In this document: piece after piece, positions 1-10,497 of the stretch
Layout: the number at the start of each line of letters is the position of its first letter
Numbering within the stretch: position 1 is the stretch's first letter
Origin: Rathayibacter sp. SD072
GTDB taxonomy: Bacteria > Actinomycetota > Actinomycetes > Actinomycetales > Microbacteriaceae
DNA: 48,851 nt
Assembly: GCF_017355185.1 (NCBI RefSeq)
Contig: NZ_JADILJ010000026.1
Location: forward strand, 1 to 48,851
Direction of reading: 5' to 3'
Notes under the pieces: model-generated
The model's input: the letters and a program-made list of their open reading frames with translations, nothing else
Databases searched by the model: none
What the model was told of the DNA's origin: nothing
Program-made: the position numbers and the translations under genes

Positions 1-131
1 GCGGGAGCGGGGTCGACGGGCGGCAGGACCGCGGGCCGGGGAGCGCTCGCGCGGGTGGAACGGCGGGTCGAGCCGCCGGTCGCGGCTGCGCCGTCCGATT
101 CGCCGGTGTGCCGTGCGGATGAGTCGCTCAT
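1..131 (-). CDS. partial CDS, function not recognised (3' end outside window)
   Basis: A minus-strand frame starts at ATG 131-129 and stays open to the window edge, giving the first 43 residues. A good ribosome-binding site (GGGAGG, about 5 nt spacing) precedes the ATG, and third codon positions are strongly G/C as in real genes here. The peptide is Ser/Arg/Pro/Ala rich and looks like a disordered N-terminal tail, so the family cannot be told. It lies downstream of the DUF4395 gene on the same strand and may belong to the same transcript. It could also be a false frame; confidence is moderate to low. Confidence 0.42.
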   Translation of the reverse strand, partial: MSDSSARHTGESDGAAATGGSTRRSTRASAPRPAVLPPVDPAP

Positions 132-188
132 GAGTGCCTCCCGAGGCCTGCTGCGGGCGGCCCGCGAGGCGGATCCCAGCCTAGAGCC

Positions 189-692
189 TCACGCCCGGGA
201 GCCCGCCGAGCGCCCGAGCAGTCCCGCGCGCGCGAGGAGCAGGTAGAGCTCGCAGCCCAGGCAGAGCCCGAACGCCGCGTTGAGGACGGCGGCGAGGAAC
301 GCGAGCGAGCCAGCCGCCGCGACGGCGTAGGGCACACCCGCGAGATGGAGGAGCACCCCGGCGCCCGTCACGACGAGTCCGACCAGCTGCGCGAAGCGGA
401 GCGGGCGAGCGTCCTCCCATTCCCGGGGCGGCGCGAGTCGCGGGCGGACCAGCCGGCGGAACACGACCGCCCACGGACCGGAGCCGACGCCGCGCGCCGC
501 CGACCACGCGAACAGCGCGGCGAGCACGGCGAGCAGGAGGAAGCCCGGCTGCACGAGCCGCTCCGAGAGGTCCGCTCGCGCCGGAGCGGCGAGTGCCAGG
601 CCGACCGTGAGGAGCAGGAGGAGCGCGGTCACGGAGGCGGCGAAGCGCGGACCCCGCGGATCGACGCGGCCGGCGGGGGCGGAAGCGGTCAC
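189..692 (-). CDS. DUF4395 family membrane protein
   Basis: The product has 167 residues. It starts at GTG 692-690, which overlaps the stop of the thioredoxin gene upstream (GTGA), so the two are translationally coupled. Hydrophobic segments are visible near residues 14-32, 42-60 and 100-140. The C-terminal part carries a Cys pair in CLGCELYLLL, as is usual for DUF4395 proteins. The family is integral-membrane and of unknown activity, and it is often beside thioredoxin-like or sulfurtransferase genes. A role in thiol-disulfide exchange at the membrane is inferred from the partner gene only. Confidence 0.8.
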   Translation of the reverse strand: MTASAPAGRVDPRGPRFAASVTALLLLLTVGLALAAPARADLSERLVQPGFLLLAVLAALFAWSAARGVGSGPWAVVFRRLVRPRLAPPREWEDARPLRFAQLVGLVVTGAGVLLHLAGVPYAVAAAGSLAFLAAVLNAAFGLCLGCELYLLLARAGLLGRSAGSRA

Positions 693-1129
693 GGGGTCCT
701 CTCCAGGAGTCGGTCGAGCTCGTCGAGCACCACGGAGCGGGAGGGGGCCCCGCTGAGGCGGCTGCGCGCCACTCCGTCGGCATCGAGGACGAGCAGGGTC
801 GGGGTCTGCAGGACGCGGAAGCGGTCGGCGAGGTCGGCGCGGCGCGTGAGGTCGACCTCGAGGTGCACGACGCCGTCCCGCTCCTGGACGAGTGCGTCGA
901 GCATCCGGTGCACGCCCGGGCAGCGGGAGCAGTATTCCGTCGAGAACTGCACGACCGTCGCCGAGGCGCCCAGAGCGGCCCCCGGGAGGAGCGAGGCGGG
1001 ATCGATCCGGTCGGCGGACGCGACGGGCCGGGCTCGGACACGCCCGCTCGCGCGCCGGTGGGCCAGGCCGAGCGCCGCCGCGAGGGCGACGAGTCCGGCC
1101 AGCAGGGCGGCGATCAGGAGGGGATCCAC
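689..1129 (-). CDS. membrane-anchored thioredoxin family protein
   Basis: The product has 146 residues. An N-terminal hydrophobic segment (about residues 4-22) should anchor it in the membrane. It is followed by a thioredoxin fold with the redox motif CSRC (Cys67, Cys70) in STEYCSRCP and a later cis-proline region QTPTLLVLD. This resembles extracytoplasmic thiol-disulfide proteins of the TlpA/thioredoxin type. The stop codon overlaps the start of the DUF4395 gene. The partner redox protein and the substrate cannot be told from sequence. Confidence 0.82.
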   Translation of the reverse strand: MDPLLIAALLAGLVALAAALGLAHRRASGRVRARPVASADRIDPASLLPGAALGASATVVQFSTEYCSRCPGVHRMLDALVQERDGVVHLEVDLTRRADLADRFRVLQTPTLLVLDADGVARSRLSGAPSRSVVLDELDRLLERTP

Positions 1130-1202
1130 GGGGGAAGGCTAGGCGCGATCCTCGCGCTCGTGCACGTTGTTGCGTCATGAGTCGACCGGCCCCCGAGTGC
1201 TC

Positions 1203-1208
1203 TATCGT
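1203..1208 (+). promoter_or_regulatory. -10 element of thyX (leaderless)
   Basis: TATCGT lies 7 nt before GTG 1216. No Shine-Dalgarno is visible, so transcription probably begins at or next to the start codon. Confidence 0.55.
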
Positions 1209-1215
1209 CGTTCCG

Positions 1216-2004
1216 GTGACCGAGCAGACGAGCGCGACTCCCCCCATGGACTCCGACGGAGAGGGGCACGCCATCGAGTTCCGCTCCGATGTCGTCGTCG
1301 AGCTGGTGCGCTCGAGCGCCCACGACTCCGACGTCCTCTTCGCCGCCCGCGTCTCGACGCAGGGCGAGCAGACCCTCGCCGGCGCGCTCGACGCCGAGGA
1401 GGCCGACGCCGAGATCCAGCGCAAGCGCGACCGCGGCCTCATCAACTACCTGATGCGCGACCGCCACGGCTCGCCGTTCGAGCACAACTCGATGACCTTC
1501 TACGTGCAGGCGCCGATCTTCGTGTTCCGCGAGTTCATGCGGCACCGAATCGCCTCCTACAACGAGGAGTCGGGCCGCTACCGCGAGCTCCGCCCTGTCT
1601 TCTACGTGCCCGGCCCCCAGCGCAACCTCGTGCAGGTCGGCAAGCCCGGCGCCTACTCCTTCGAGCCCGGCACGCCGGAGCAGACCGAGCTCGTCGTCGC
1701 CGAGACCCGCCGCGCGAGCACGCAGGCCTTCGAGGCCTACCAGCGGATGCTCGGCGAGGGAGTGGCCCGCGAGGTCGCGCGCATCGTCCTCCCGCTCAAC
1801 ATCTACTCGTCGATGTACGTGACGCTGAACGCGCGCTCCCTGATGAACTTCCTCTCGCTGCGCACCAAGCGCGAGGACTCGACGTTCCCCTCCTTCCCGC
1901 AGCGCGAGATCGAGATGGCGGCCGAGCAGATGGAGCAGCGCTTCGAGGAGCTCATGCCCCTCACCTACGCCGCGTTCAACGCCAACGGCCGCGTCGCTCC
2001 CTAG
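1216..2004 (+). CDS. thyX: FAD-dependent thymidylate synthase ThyX
   Basis: ThyX makes dTMP from dUMP using methylenetetrahydrofolate, FAD and NADPH. The product has 262 residues. The ThyX signature RHRIASYNEESGRY (RHRxxSxNExSxRY) is present from residue 109, and flanking segments such as SPFEHNSMTFYVQAPIFVFREF and NARSLMNFLSLRT are typical of the flavin-binding tetramer. I chose GTG 1216 because a TANNNT hexamer sits 7 nt upstream and no ribosome-binding site is seen; ATG 1177 and ATG 1246 are in-frame alternatives. The thyX-dapA-rnj order is common in actinobacteria. Confidence 0.95.
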   Translation: MTEQTSATPPMDSDGEGHAIEFRSDVVVELVRSSAHDSDVLFAARVSTQGEQTLAGALDAEEADAEIQRKRDRGLINYLMRDRHGSPFEHNSMTFYVQAPIFVFREFMRHRIASYNEESGRYRELRPVFYVPGPQRNLVQVGKPGAYSFEPGTPEQTELVVAETRRASTQAFEAYQRMLGEGVAREVARIVLPLNIYSSMYVTLNARSLMNFLSLRTKREDSTFPSFPQREIEMAAEQMEQRFEELMPLTYAAFNANGRVAP

Positions 2005-2221
2005 CTCTCGGACGGCCTCCGGGACGTCGGAGTGCCGCGCGCGAGTCGACCCGGACCGGGACGAGCTCCGCGCGCGAGGCCCGCTCCGCGTCGACTCGGG
2101 ACGACGCAGGCGCTCCAGTGGACGCGGGGCGGGCGCTGCTCGTCGAGGACGCCCCGGTCCGCGTCCTCTCAACGAGTCGGCTCCGCCCGACGAAGCCCCC
2201 GGCCACTCGCGTCCGACCCGC
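2005..2221. other. thyX-dapA intergenic region with inverted and direct repeats
   Basis: No convincing gene is seen. CGAGTCGAC (2042-2050) is matched by its reverse complement at 2090-2098, and CCGCGCGCGAG is repeated at 2035-2045 and 2068-2078. The first could form a loose stem-loop. A weak 5-bp hairpin (2017-2032) follows thyX and could be part of a terminator. Confidence 0.35.
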
Positions 2222-2227
2222 TACCCT
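2222..2227 (+). promoter_or_regulatory. -10 element of dapA (leaderless)
   Basis: TACCCT lies 6 nt before GTG 2234, with no Shine-Dalgarno. Confidence 0.55.
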
Positions 2228-2233
2228 GGCCTC

Positions 2234-3211
2234 GTGTCAACTCCGGAGAATCCTTTCGGCCAGGTCCTGGTCGCCCTGGTCACCCCGTTCACCGCCGACG
2301 GCGAGGTCGACTGGCCCGGCGTCGAGAAGCACATCGACGACTGCATCCGCGCGGGCGCCGACGGCATCGTCGTGACCGGCACCACGGGCGAGACCAGCAC
2401 GCTCACCGACCCCGAGAAGATCCGCCTCGTCGAGGTCGGCAAGTCGGTCGCCGCGGGCCGCGCGAAGATCATCACCGGCGGCGGCTCGAACGAGACCGCG
2501 CACGCGATGCAGCTCGCCCGCCAGAGCGAGAAGGCCGGCGCCGACGGCAACATGATCGTGACGCCGTACTACAACAAGCCCACGCAGGCCGGCATCCTCA
2601 CGCACTTCCGGATGATCGCCGACGCGACGGACCTGCCCGTCATCCTCTACGACATCCCGGGGCGCACCGGCGTCCCCATCCGCTACGAGACGATCCTGCG
2701 CGCGGCCAAGCACCCGAACATCCTGGCCGTCAAGGACGCCAAGGGCGATCTGTCCGAGGTGAGCCGCGTCCTCAACCAGACCGACCTGATGTACTTCTGC
2801 GGCGACGACGCGAACGTGCTGCCCGAGCTCGCGATCGGAGCGACGGGCCTCATCGGCGTCACCGCCAACATCGCGTCCTCGCCCTACCGCACCATCGTCG
2901 ACGCGGTGAACGCGGGCGACCTGCGCGCCGCGACCCTCGCCCACCAGCAGCTCGAGCCGCTCGTGCGCGCCGTGATGACGCACGTCCCCGGTACCGTCGC
3001 CGCGAAGTACATCCTCCACGGCCTCGGCCGCATCTCCTCCCCGCGCGTGCGCCTGCCCCTGGTCGGCCCGGAGGAGTCGGAGGCGGCGCTCATCGAGGAC
3101 GAGCTCGGCCTCGTGCGCGACATCCCCGGCGTCGACTTCCGCAACTTCCGCCCCGACCGCAACGCCGCCGCCGGCGGCGCCCTCCCCAAGGTCGCCGGCA
3201 CCACACGCTGA
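2234..3211 (+). CDS. dapA: 4-hydroxy-tetrahydrodipicolinate synthase DapA
   Basis: DapA condenses pyruvate with aspartate semialdehyde, the first step specific to lysine and diaminopimelate synthesis. The product has 325 residues, slightly longer than usual because of a Gly/Ala-rich tail. The pyruvate-binding GTTGE motif lies near residue 48, a catalytic-type Tyr in TPYYNKP near 113, and the Schiff-base Lys is Lys167 in LAVKDAKGD. The GTG start at 2234 is fixed by the -10 hexamer 6 nt upstream. dapF, a later enzyme of the same pathway, is at 15.2 kb. The next gene, rnj, is 49 nt downstream and likely co-transcribed. Confidence 0.96.
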   Translation: MSTPENPFGQVLVALVTPFTADGEVDWPGVEKHIDDCIRAGADGIVVTGTTGETSTLTDPEKIRLVEVGKSVAAGRAKIITGGGSNETAHAMQLARQSEKAGADGNMIVTPYYNKPTQAGILTHFRMIADATDLPVILYDIPGRTGVPIRYETILRAAKHPNILAVKDAKGDLSEVSRVLNQTDLMYFCGDDANVLPELAIGATGLIGVTANIASSPYRTIVDAVNAGDLRAATLAHQQLEPLVRAVMTHVPGTVAAKYILHGLGRISSPRVRLPLVGPEESEAALIEDELGLVRDIPGVDFRNFRPDRNAAAGGALPKVAGTTR

Positions 3212-3260
3212 CGCCGCTCGAGCGGCACCTCCACCGAGAACCGAACGAAGAGGAGGGCGC

Positions 3261-4937
<1,677 letters not shown>

Positions 4938-5005
4938 CCCGGCGGGCGGGGGAGCGCTGCTCCCGAGTCCGCCGCAGCCGAAGAGGGGGCGCACCGCCCG
5001 CCGGG
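4938..5005 (+). terminator. two-level stem-loop after rnj
   Basis: A 12-nt arm at 4938-4949 is perfectly complementary to 4994-5005. Inside it lies a second hairpin, GGGAGC-GCT-GCTCCC (4950-4964). There is no T-tract. It begins right after the rnj stop, so it probably terminates or stabilises that mRNA. Confidence 0.6.
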
Positions 5006-5038
5006 GGAACCACCGACCGAGCAGCCAGGAGGCCGCAC

Positions 5039-5527
5039 GTGGAGTACAGGATCCGCACCGCCCGGCGCGAGGACGCGCCGTTCCTCGCCGACATGCTGGT
5101 CGAGGCCGCCAACTGGAACTGGACGACCGCCAGGACCCGGATCGACGTCCTCGAGGAGGAGTCCACCCGCCGGTACATCGCGGGCTGGCCCCGCCCGGGA
5201 GACCTGGGCTCGATCGCCGAGACAGGTGAGGGAGAGCGGATCGGCGCGTGCTGGTCGCGCCTGTTCACGACCGCCGTGCCGGGACGCGGCTTCGTCGCGC
5301 CGGGCGTCCCCGAGCTCACGCTCGGAGTCCGGCCGGTCTGGCGGGCGCAGGGAGTGGGGCGCGCGCTGCTCAAGGCGGCGCTCGAGCAGGCGCGGTCGGC
5401 CGGCTACGCCCGGGTGTCGCTGAGCGTCGCGACCGACAACTTCGCCCGCCGCCTGTACCGGAGCGAGGGCTTCACGGCCGTCGCCGACCGGGGCGACGCC
5501 GAGACCATGGTCGCGACCCTGCGCTGA
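5039..5527 (+). CDS. GNAT family N-acetyltransferase
   Basis: The product has 162 residues, one GNAT domain. The acetyl-CoA binding loop is seen in [14 protein letters not shown] (about residues 99-112, Q/RxxGxG/A pattern). The end YRSEGFTAV is the usual last strand of the fold. GTG 5039 follows AGGAGG. The gene sits between rnj and ftsK and has its own ribosome-binding site but no clear promoter. The acceptor substrate cannot be predicted. Confidence 0.85.
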   Translation: MEYRIRTARREDAPFLADMLVEAANWNWTTARTRIDVLEEESTRRYIAGWPRPGDLGSIAETGEGERIGACWSRLFTTAVPGRGFVAPGVPELTLGVRPVWRAQGVGRALLKAALEQARSAGYARVSLSVATDNFARRLYRSEGFTAVADRGDAETMVATLR

Positions 5528-5573
5528 GCGGGCGGCCTCGGCGCGGGTCCCCGGCGATGACGGGGGCTGCAGG

Positions 5574-5579
5574 TACGGT
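5574..5579 (+). promoter_or_regulatory. -10 element of ftsK (leaderless)
   Basis: TACGGT lies 6 nt before ATG 5586, with no Shine-Dalgarno. Confidence 0.55.
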
Positions 5580-5585
5580 GGCAGC

Positions 5586-8459
5586 ATGGCCACGAGTACC
5601 AAGACGACCTCCCGCGGGCGGGGGAGCTCGCCCGCGCGCTCCGGCGCGCCGCGTTCCGGCCGGGGCTCGGGGCGGGGAGCGGCCGAGACGAAGGCCACCG
5701 TCGCCTTCGACTCCGGTCCGCGCACCAACGTCCTCGTCCGCCTGTGGATGACGCTCGCGCACGTCGTGGGCGGCGCCGCGCGCGCCCTCGGCCCCGAGCG
5801 CCTCGCGAAGGAGGAGCGCCGCGACGGCGTGCCGTTCCTCCTGGTCCTGCTCGGAGTCGCGGGCGCAGTGGTCGAGTGGTTCCTCGCGGGCGATCCCGTC
5901 GCGCAGGTGCTCGACGCGTGGAGCTTCGGCGCCCTCTTCGGACGGGTGGCCTACGTGCTCCCGGTGGTCCTCGTGCTCTTCGCACTGTGGCTCTTCCGGC
6001 ACCCGAGCTCCGTCGACGACAACGGCCGGATCGGCGTGGGCCTGTCGTTCCTGCTGATCGCCTCCGCGGGCATCTGCCACGCCCACCTCGGCACGCCCTA
6101 CCCGGGCGACGGGATCCTCCGCATGGCCGCCGCCGGAGGCGTGCTCGGCTGGCTCGTCGGCGCCCCGCTCGTCGCGATCGCGACCGTGCTCGGCGCGACG
6201 GTGGTGCTCTCGGCAGTCATCCTGCTCTCGCTCTTCATCATCACCAAGACGCCGCCGAACAGGCTCGGCGCGCGGTTCCGCGACCTCTACTCGTACCTCT
6301 TCGGCACTCCCGTCGTCGACGACGAGGAGCGGGCCCGTCTGAAGGCCGAGAAGGCCGCCGCGAAGGCGGCCGCCAAGGCCGAGGCGGAGTCGTCCGACGA
6401 TCAGGAGGAGGGCGGCGAGCTGCCCTGGTGGCGTCGGACCGAGTCCGGGCGCGAGGACGAGCCGACAGTGCAGGCCGAGCTCCCGATCGACTCGCTCACC
6501 GAGATCGTCGACGAGCCGAAGGGCCGTCGCGGCCGGTCCCGCACGAAGGGCTTCGACACCGCCCTCGAGGAGCACGACGAGCCCTCCGATCCGCCCACGC
6601 GCTCCTACGAGACCCAGGTGCTCTCGGACGTCGAGGACGCCGAGGCGGCCCTCGCGCGCTTCGAGCGCTCCGGCGCCGCCACCACTCCCGTCGGGGTCGT
6701 CGACGACGACGCGACCGGAGTCATCCGACTGGACGACCTCGACGTCGCGCCCGCCGTCCCGGTGCCGCCGGTCATCGAGACCGGTCCCATCGCCCCCGTG
6801 CCCGCCGACGACCCGACCGCCGGCTTCGACTCCTCGTTCGAGGACGACACCCCGTACCGGCTCCCGTCGGCCGCGGCGCTGTCCACCGGCACGCCGTCCA
6901 AGGCGCGCTCCGCGGCGAACGACGAGATGGTCCGCGCGATCACCGAGGTGCTGCAGCAGTTCAACGTCGACGCCACGGTCACCGGCTTCTCCCGGGGGCC
7001 CACTGTCACGCGCTACGAGATCGAGCTCGGTCCTGGCGTGAAGGTCGAGCGCGTCACCGCGCTGAGCAAGAACCTCTCCTACGCCGTCGCCAGCAACGAG
7101 GTCCGGATCCTCTCGCCGATCCCCGGCAAGAGCGCCATCGGCGTCGAGATCCCGAACACCGACCGCGAGATCGTGTCGCTGGGCGACGTCCTGCGCTCCT
7201 CGGCCTCCACGACGTCGACACATCCGATGACCATCGGCGTCGGCAAGGACGTCGAGGGCGGCTACGTCGTGGCGAACCTCGCCAAGATGCCGCACCTCCT
7301 GGTCGCCGGCTCCACCGGCTCCGGCAAGTCCAGCTTCGTGAACTCCATGATCACGAGCCTGCTCATGCGCGCGCGGCCGCAGGACGTCCGCATGGTCCTC
7401 ATCGACCCCAAGCGCGTCGAGCTGACGATCTACGGAGGCGTGCCGCACCTCATCACGCCCATCATCACGAACCCCAAGAAGGCGGCCGAAGCGCTGCAGT
7501 GGGTCGTGAAGGAGATGGACATGCGGTACGACGACCTCGCGTCGTTCGGCTACCGCCACATCGACGACTTCAACGCCGCTGTCCGCGGCGGCGAGATCGT
7601 CCTGCCGCCGGGCAGCAACCGCGTGCTGAAGCCGTACCCCTACCTGCTGGTGGTCGTCGACGAGCTGGCCGACCTGATGATGGTCGCCCCGCGCGACGTC
7701 GAGGACTCGATCGTCCGCATCACCCAGCTCGCGCGCGCCTCCGGCATCCACCTGGTGCTCGCGACCCAGCGCCCGAGCGTCGACGTCGTCACCGGCCTGA
7801 TCAAGGCCAACGTGCCGAGCCGTCTCGCGTTCGCGGTCACGAGCGTCACCGACTCCCGGGTGATCCTCGACCAGCCGGGCGCCGACAAGCTGATCGGCCA
7901 GGGCGACGGACTCTTCCTGCCGATGGGCACGAACAAGCCGATGCGCGTGCAGGGCGCGTGGGTCCGCGAGGACGAGATCGCGAAGGTCGTCGAGCACGTC
8001 ACCCGGCAGGCGCAGCCCGAGTACCGCCAGGACATCACCGTCCAGGCGCAGCGCAAGGAGGTCGACTCCGACATCGGGGACGACCTCGAGCTGCTCGTCG
8101 CCGCGGCCGAGCTCGTGGTCAGCACGCAGTTCGGCTCGACGTCCATGCTCCAGCGCAAGCTCCGTGTCGGGTTCGCGAAGGCGGGGCGGTTGATGGACCT
8201 CCTCGAGTCGCGCGAGGTCGTCGGACCCTCCGAGGGGTCCAAGGCCCGCGACGTGCTGGTGACCGCCGAGCAGCTGCCCGGGGTGCTGGCCCGCATGCGC
8301 GGAGAGGAGCCGGGCGAGGCTCCCGTCGCCCCCTCCGCTGTCGCTCCGGACCCCTACGACGACCCGCTGGCCGAGCCGACCGGTCCCGCCGCCGTCGACT
8401 ACCACGACCACGACGAGAGCTCGGACGACGACGCCTGGCACCTCACGGGACGCGACTGA
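5586..8459 (+). CDS. ftsK: DNA translocase FtsK/SpoIIIE
   Basis: FtsK is the septal ATPase that pumps chromosome ends clear of the division site. The product has 957 residues. A basic Ser/Arg/Gly N-terminus is followed by about four membrane segments (residues 80-220), a long acidic Pro/Ala/Asp linker, then the motor domain. The Walker A motif GSTGSGKS begins near residue 575 and Walker B ([11 protein letters not shown]) near 687. The C-terminal gamma domain ([20 protein letters not shown]) reads the chromosome polarity sequence in known FtsK proteins. The start is supported by the -10 hexamer 6 nt upstream. Confidence 0.96.
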   Translation: MATSTKTTSRGRGSSPARSGAPRSGRGSGRGAAETKATVAFDSGPRTNVLVRLWMTLAHVVGGAARALGPERLAKEERRDGVPFLLVLLGVAGAVVEWFLAGDPVAQVLDAWSFGALFGRVAYVLPVVLVLFALWLFRHPSSVDDNGRIGVGLSFLLIASAGICHAHLGTPYPGDGILRMAAAGGVLGWLVGAPLVAIATVLGATVVLSAVILLSLFIITKTPPNRLGARFRDLYSYLFGTPVVDDEERARLKAEKAAAKAAAKAEAESSDDQEEGGELPWWRRTESGREDEPTVQAELPIDSLTEIVDEPKGRRGRSRTKGFDTALEEHDEPSDPPTRSYETQVLSDVEDAEAALARFERSGAATTPVGVVDDDATGVIRLDDLDVAPAVPVPPVIETGPIAPVPADDPTAGFDSSFEDDTPYRLPSAAALSTGTPSKARSAANDEMVRAITEVLQQFNVDATVTGFSRGPTVTRYEIELGPGVKVERVTALSKNLSYAVASNEVRILSPIPGKSAIGVEIPNTDREIVSLGDVLRSSASTTSTHPMTIGVGKDVEGGYVVANLAKMPHLLVAGSTGSGKSSFVNSMITSLLMRARPQDVRMVLIDPKRVELTIYGGVPHLITPIITNPKKAAEALQWVVKEMDMRYDDLASFGYRHIDDFNAAVRGGEIVLPPGSNRVLKPYPYLLVVVDELADLMMVAPRDVEDSIVRITQLARASGIHLVLATQRPSVDVVTGLIKANVPSRLAFAVTSVTDSRVILDQPGADKLIGQGDGLFLPMGTNKPMRVQGAWVREDEIAKVVEHVTRQAQPEYRQDITVQAQRKEVDSDIGDDLELLVAAAELVVSTQFGSTSMLQRKLRVGFAKAGRLMDLLESREVVGPSEGSKARDVLVTAEQLPGVLARMRGEEPGEAPVAPSAVAPDPYDDPLAEPTGPAAVDYHDHDESSDDDAWHLTGRD

Positions 8460-8509
8460 GCGATGATCCGCGCGGCGCACCGGACGACCACGACGAACGC
8501 AGGAGCACG

Positions 8510-9109
8510 ATGAGCACTCCCACTCACGACAAGGCCTCGCCGGTGAGCAACTGGAACCTGCCGAACGCGATCACCGTGGTGCGGATCCTGCTCGCGCCGG
8601 TGTTCTTCTGGATGCTGCTCGCCGACGGGGGAGACGACGGCGGCCTCCGGATCGCGGCCGCGCTGCTCTTCATCGTCGCCATCGCGACCGACGGCATCGA
8701 CGGGCACATCGCCCGCAGCCGCGGCCTGGTCACCGATCTCGGCAAGCTGCTCGACCCCATCGCCGACAAGGTGCTGACCGGCGCCGCCCTCATCGGGCTC
8801 TCGATCCTCCTCGAGCTGCCGTGGTGGGTGACGATCCTCGTCCTCGTGCGCGAGATCGGCATCACGGTGTTCCGGATGGCCGTGCTGTCCGATCGCGTGA
8901 TCCCCGCCTCGCGCGGGGGCAAACTGAAGACGATCGCGCAGTCCGTGGCCCTCTCGCTCGCGCTGCTGCCGTTCTGGAACGTGCTCGGCGAGTGGGTGCA
9001 CTGGCTCAACGGCGCGACCATGACCGTCGCCGTCGTCCTCACCGTCGCGACGGGCGTCGACTACCTCGCCGACGCCGCCCGCCAGAGTCGAGCGGCACGC
9101 CGGGCGTGA
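8510..9109 (+). CDS. pgsA: CDP-diacylglycerol--glycerol-3-phosphate 3-phosphatidyltransferase
   Basis: The enzyme makes phosphatidylglycerol phosphate at the membrane. The product has 199 residues with several hydrophobic segments. It has the CDP-alcohol phosphotransferase signature: DGIDGHIAR followed by G and two Asp in TDLGKLLDPIADK. ATG 8510 follows AGGAG. The stop overlaps the cinA start (GTGA). The exact head group is assigned from the pgsA-cinA-clgR order as well as from sequence, so a different CDP-alcohol substrate is possible. Confidence 0.92.
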   Translation: MSTPTHDKASPVSNWNLPNAITVVRILLAPVFFWMLLADGGDDGGLRIAAALLFIVAIATDGIDGHIARSRGLVTDLGKLLDPIADKVLTGAALIGLSILLELPWWVTILVLVREIGITVFRMAVLSDRVIPASRGGKLKTIAQSVALSLALLPFWNVLGEWVHWLNGATMTVAVVLTVATGVDYLADAARQSRAARRA

Positions 9110-9600
9110 TCGCCGAGGCGCTCGTCCGCGCGCTGGAGGCCCGCGGACTCGGACTCGCCGTGGCGGAGTCGCTCACCGGCGGAGCACTGAGCTCCGCGAT
9201 CGTGGAGGTGCCCGGCGCCTCGGCGGTGCACCGCGGAGCCGTGGTGAGCTACGCGACCGACCTCAAGCACCGGCTGCTCGGCGTCGACGAGGCGCTCCTG
9301 GAGGCGGAGGGCCCGGTGCACCCCGAGGTCGCGCTGCAGATGGCCCGGGGAGCGGCCGAGCGGCTCGGAGCCGTCGGCGCCCGCACGGTCGGCATCGCGA
9401 CCACCGGAGTCGCGGGGCCGGACCCGCAGGGAGGCCGCGCGGTGGGCACGGTCTTCATCGCCGTGGTGCTCGGAGGTCTCGAGACGGTGCGCGAGCACCG
9501 CTTCGAGGGCGACCGCGCGGGGATCCGGGCGGCGAGCGTCGAGGCGGCCCTGCGCCTGGCCGAGGACACCTTCGCGCACTCCTCCGACGAACCCGCCTGA
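9106..9600 (+). CDS. cinA: CinA family protein (nicotinamide-nucleotide amidase type)
   Basis: The product has 164 residues and matches only the C-terminal CinA/PncC domain, which in characterised members deamidates nicotinamide mononucleotide. Family signatures are AVAESLTGGALSS near the N-terminus, GAVVSYATDLKHRLLGV and TTGVAGPDPQGG. The N-terminal molybdopterin-like domain of two-domain CinA is absent, as in many single-domain PncC proteins. GTG 9106 overlaps the pgsA stop, so translation is coupled. The activity is inferred from the family. Confidence 0.9.
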   Translation: MIAEALVRALEARGLGLAVAESLTGGALSSAIVEVPGASAVHRGAVVSYATDLKHRLLGVDEALLEAEGPVHPEVALQMARGAAERLGAVGARTVGIATTGVAGPDPQGGRAVGTVFIAVVLGGLETVREHRFEGDRAGIRAASVEAALRLAEDTFAHSSDEPA

Positions 9601-9603
9601 GTG

Positions 9604-9625
9604 TTCCGGAATCGCTCCGGAATCG
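9604..9625 (+). repeat. 11-bp phased direct repeat upstream of clgR
   Basis: TCCGGAATCG occurs at 9605-9614 and again at 9616-9625, an 11-bp period. The first copy is part of the palindrome TTCCGGAA. It lies next to a candidate ECF promoter and may be an activator or sigma site. Confidence 0.45.
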
Positions 9626-9626
9626 T

Positions 9627-9652
9627 GGAATGCCCTGGGTTTCGCCCCGGTT
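9627..9652 (+). promoter_or_regulatory. candidate ECF (SigH/SigE-type) promoter of clgR
   Basis: GGAAT (9627-9631) and GTT (9650-9652) are separated by 18 nt, the pattern of SigH/SigE-type stress promoters of actinobacteria. clgR is known to be under such sigma factors in Corynebacterium and Mycobacterium. This would give a 5' untranslated region of about 170 nt. An inverted repeat (CCGGGTAG/CTATCCGG, near 9714-9736) lies within that leader. Confidence 0.5.
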
Positions 9653-9830
9653 ACATCTGACGTCGCTCACACGCAAAGTCCAGTCATCCGGTATTAGAGT
9701 CGACTCACACGAGCCGGGTAGTGAACAGCTATCCGGTTCCTTCGTACACACCCCCCTTCGAATTCATGCTCCGGCATCACTCGACGAGACCGTGGACGAA
9801 GAAGCGGTTGACGTGGAGAAGGAGGGTCCA

Positions 9831-10139
9831 ATGGTTCTAGTTCGTCAGGAGATCGGCGATGTCCTCAGGGACTTCCGCCTGCAGAAAGGTCGCACGCTGC
9901 GCCAGGTGGCCAGCAAGGCGAGTGTCGCTCTGGGCTACCTGAGCGAGGTCGAGCGCGGTCAGAAGGAGGCCTCCTCGGAGATCCTCGCCTCTGTCGCCGA
10001 TGCGCTCGACACCCCCATCTCCGTGATCATGCGCGAAGTCGGAGACCGGCTCGCGGTGATCGAGGGGATCGACACCATTCCCGACACCATCCCGGCCGAC
10101 ATGGTCGCCGGATTCGACGCGGACCTCGTCACGCGGTAG
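9831..10139 (+). CDS. clgR: ClgR-like XRE family transcriptional regulator
   Basis: The product has 102 residues. ClgR activates clp protease and other proteostasis genes in actinobacteria. An XRE helix-turn-helix covers about residues 8-65 (GRTLRQVASKASVALGYLSE, then VERGQKEASSEIL). ATG 9831 follows GGAGGG. An in-frame upstream extension to 9630 is open but lacks a ribosome-binding site and is not expected in ClgR. The position after ftsK-pgsA-cinA and before recA matches clgR elsewhere. The clp targets are not in this window. Confidence 0.88.
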   Translation: MVLVRQEIGDVLRDFRLQKGRTLRQVASKASVALGYLSEVERGQKEASSEILASVADALDTPISVIMREVGDRLAVIEGIDTIPDTIPADMVAGFDADLVTR

Positions 10140-10177
10140 ACGGTCCCGACCGCTTCATCCCCCACCTCCATTCCACG

Positions 10178-10213
10178 CGAAGGGCGCCCCGGCTCCGGCC
10201 CGGGCGCCCTTCG
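10178..10213 (+). terminator. intrinsic-type terminator after clgR
   Basis: A perfect 12-bp stem (10178-10189 with 10202-10213, core GAAGGGCGCCC) encloses a 12-nt loop. It is followed by CGTCGTTCCCGGCC instead of a T-tract, the same 14 nt as after the rplT terminator. Confidence 0.75.
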
Positions 10214-10240
10214 TCGTTCCCGGCCGGCCGCCTCTGCGGT

Positions 10241-10246
10241 TAGCGT
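10241..10246 (+). promoter_or_regulatory. -10 element of DUF3046 gene (leaderless)
   Basis: TAGCGT lies 6 nt before ATG 10253. Confidence 0.55.
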
Positions 10247-10252
10247 GGAGTC

Positions 10253-10477
10253 ATGAGGTTGAGCGAGTTCCGACAGCTGGTCGACGACGAGTTCGGGGCG
10301 TCCTACGCCCGCGTGCTCGTGTCCGATCTCGTGCTGACCGAGCTCGACGGGCGGACGGCGGACCGGGCGCTCCGGGACGGTGCGGAGCCCCGGGAGGTCT
10401 GGCTCGCCCTGTGCCGCGCGAGCGACGTGCCCGAGAGCCGCTGGCACGGGATCGACCCGAAGAGCCGTCGCCGCTGA
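10253..10477 (+). CDS. DUF3046 domain-containing protein
   Basis: The product is a 74-residue soluble protein, MRLSEFRQLVDDEFG at the start and a WHGIDPK motif near the end, which match the DUF3046 family. The family is found next to recA in many actinobacteria but has no known function. The gene has its own -10 hexamer 6 nt upstream and ends about 290 nt before recA, so it is not simply part of the recA transcript. A link to DNA repair is suggested by position only. Confidence 0.85.
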   Translation: MRLSEFRQLVDDEFGASYARVLVSDLVLTELDGRTADRALRDGAEPREVWLALCRASDVPESRWHGIDPKSRRR

Positions 10478-10497
10478 GCCGTCGCTCGCCCTGACTC

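Noticed and set aside
5472-8480. Minus-strand open frame of about 1000 codons opposite ftsK
   Set aside because: Antisense shadow produced by the high G/C at third codon positions; Arg/Val/Asp-rich, no domain, and ftsK is certain on the other strand.
9630-9830. N-terminal extension of clgR
   Set aside because: Open in frame but has no ribosome-binding site and contains promoter-like motifs; ATG 9831 has GGAGGG and matches the family start.
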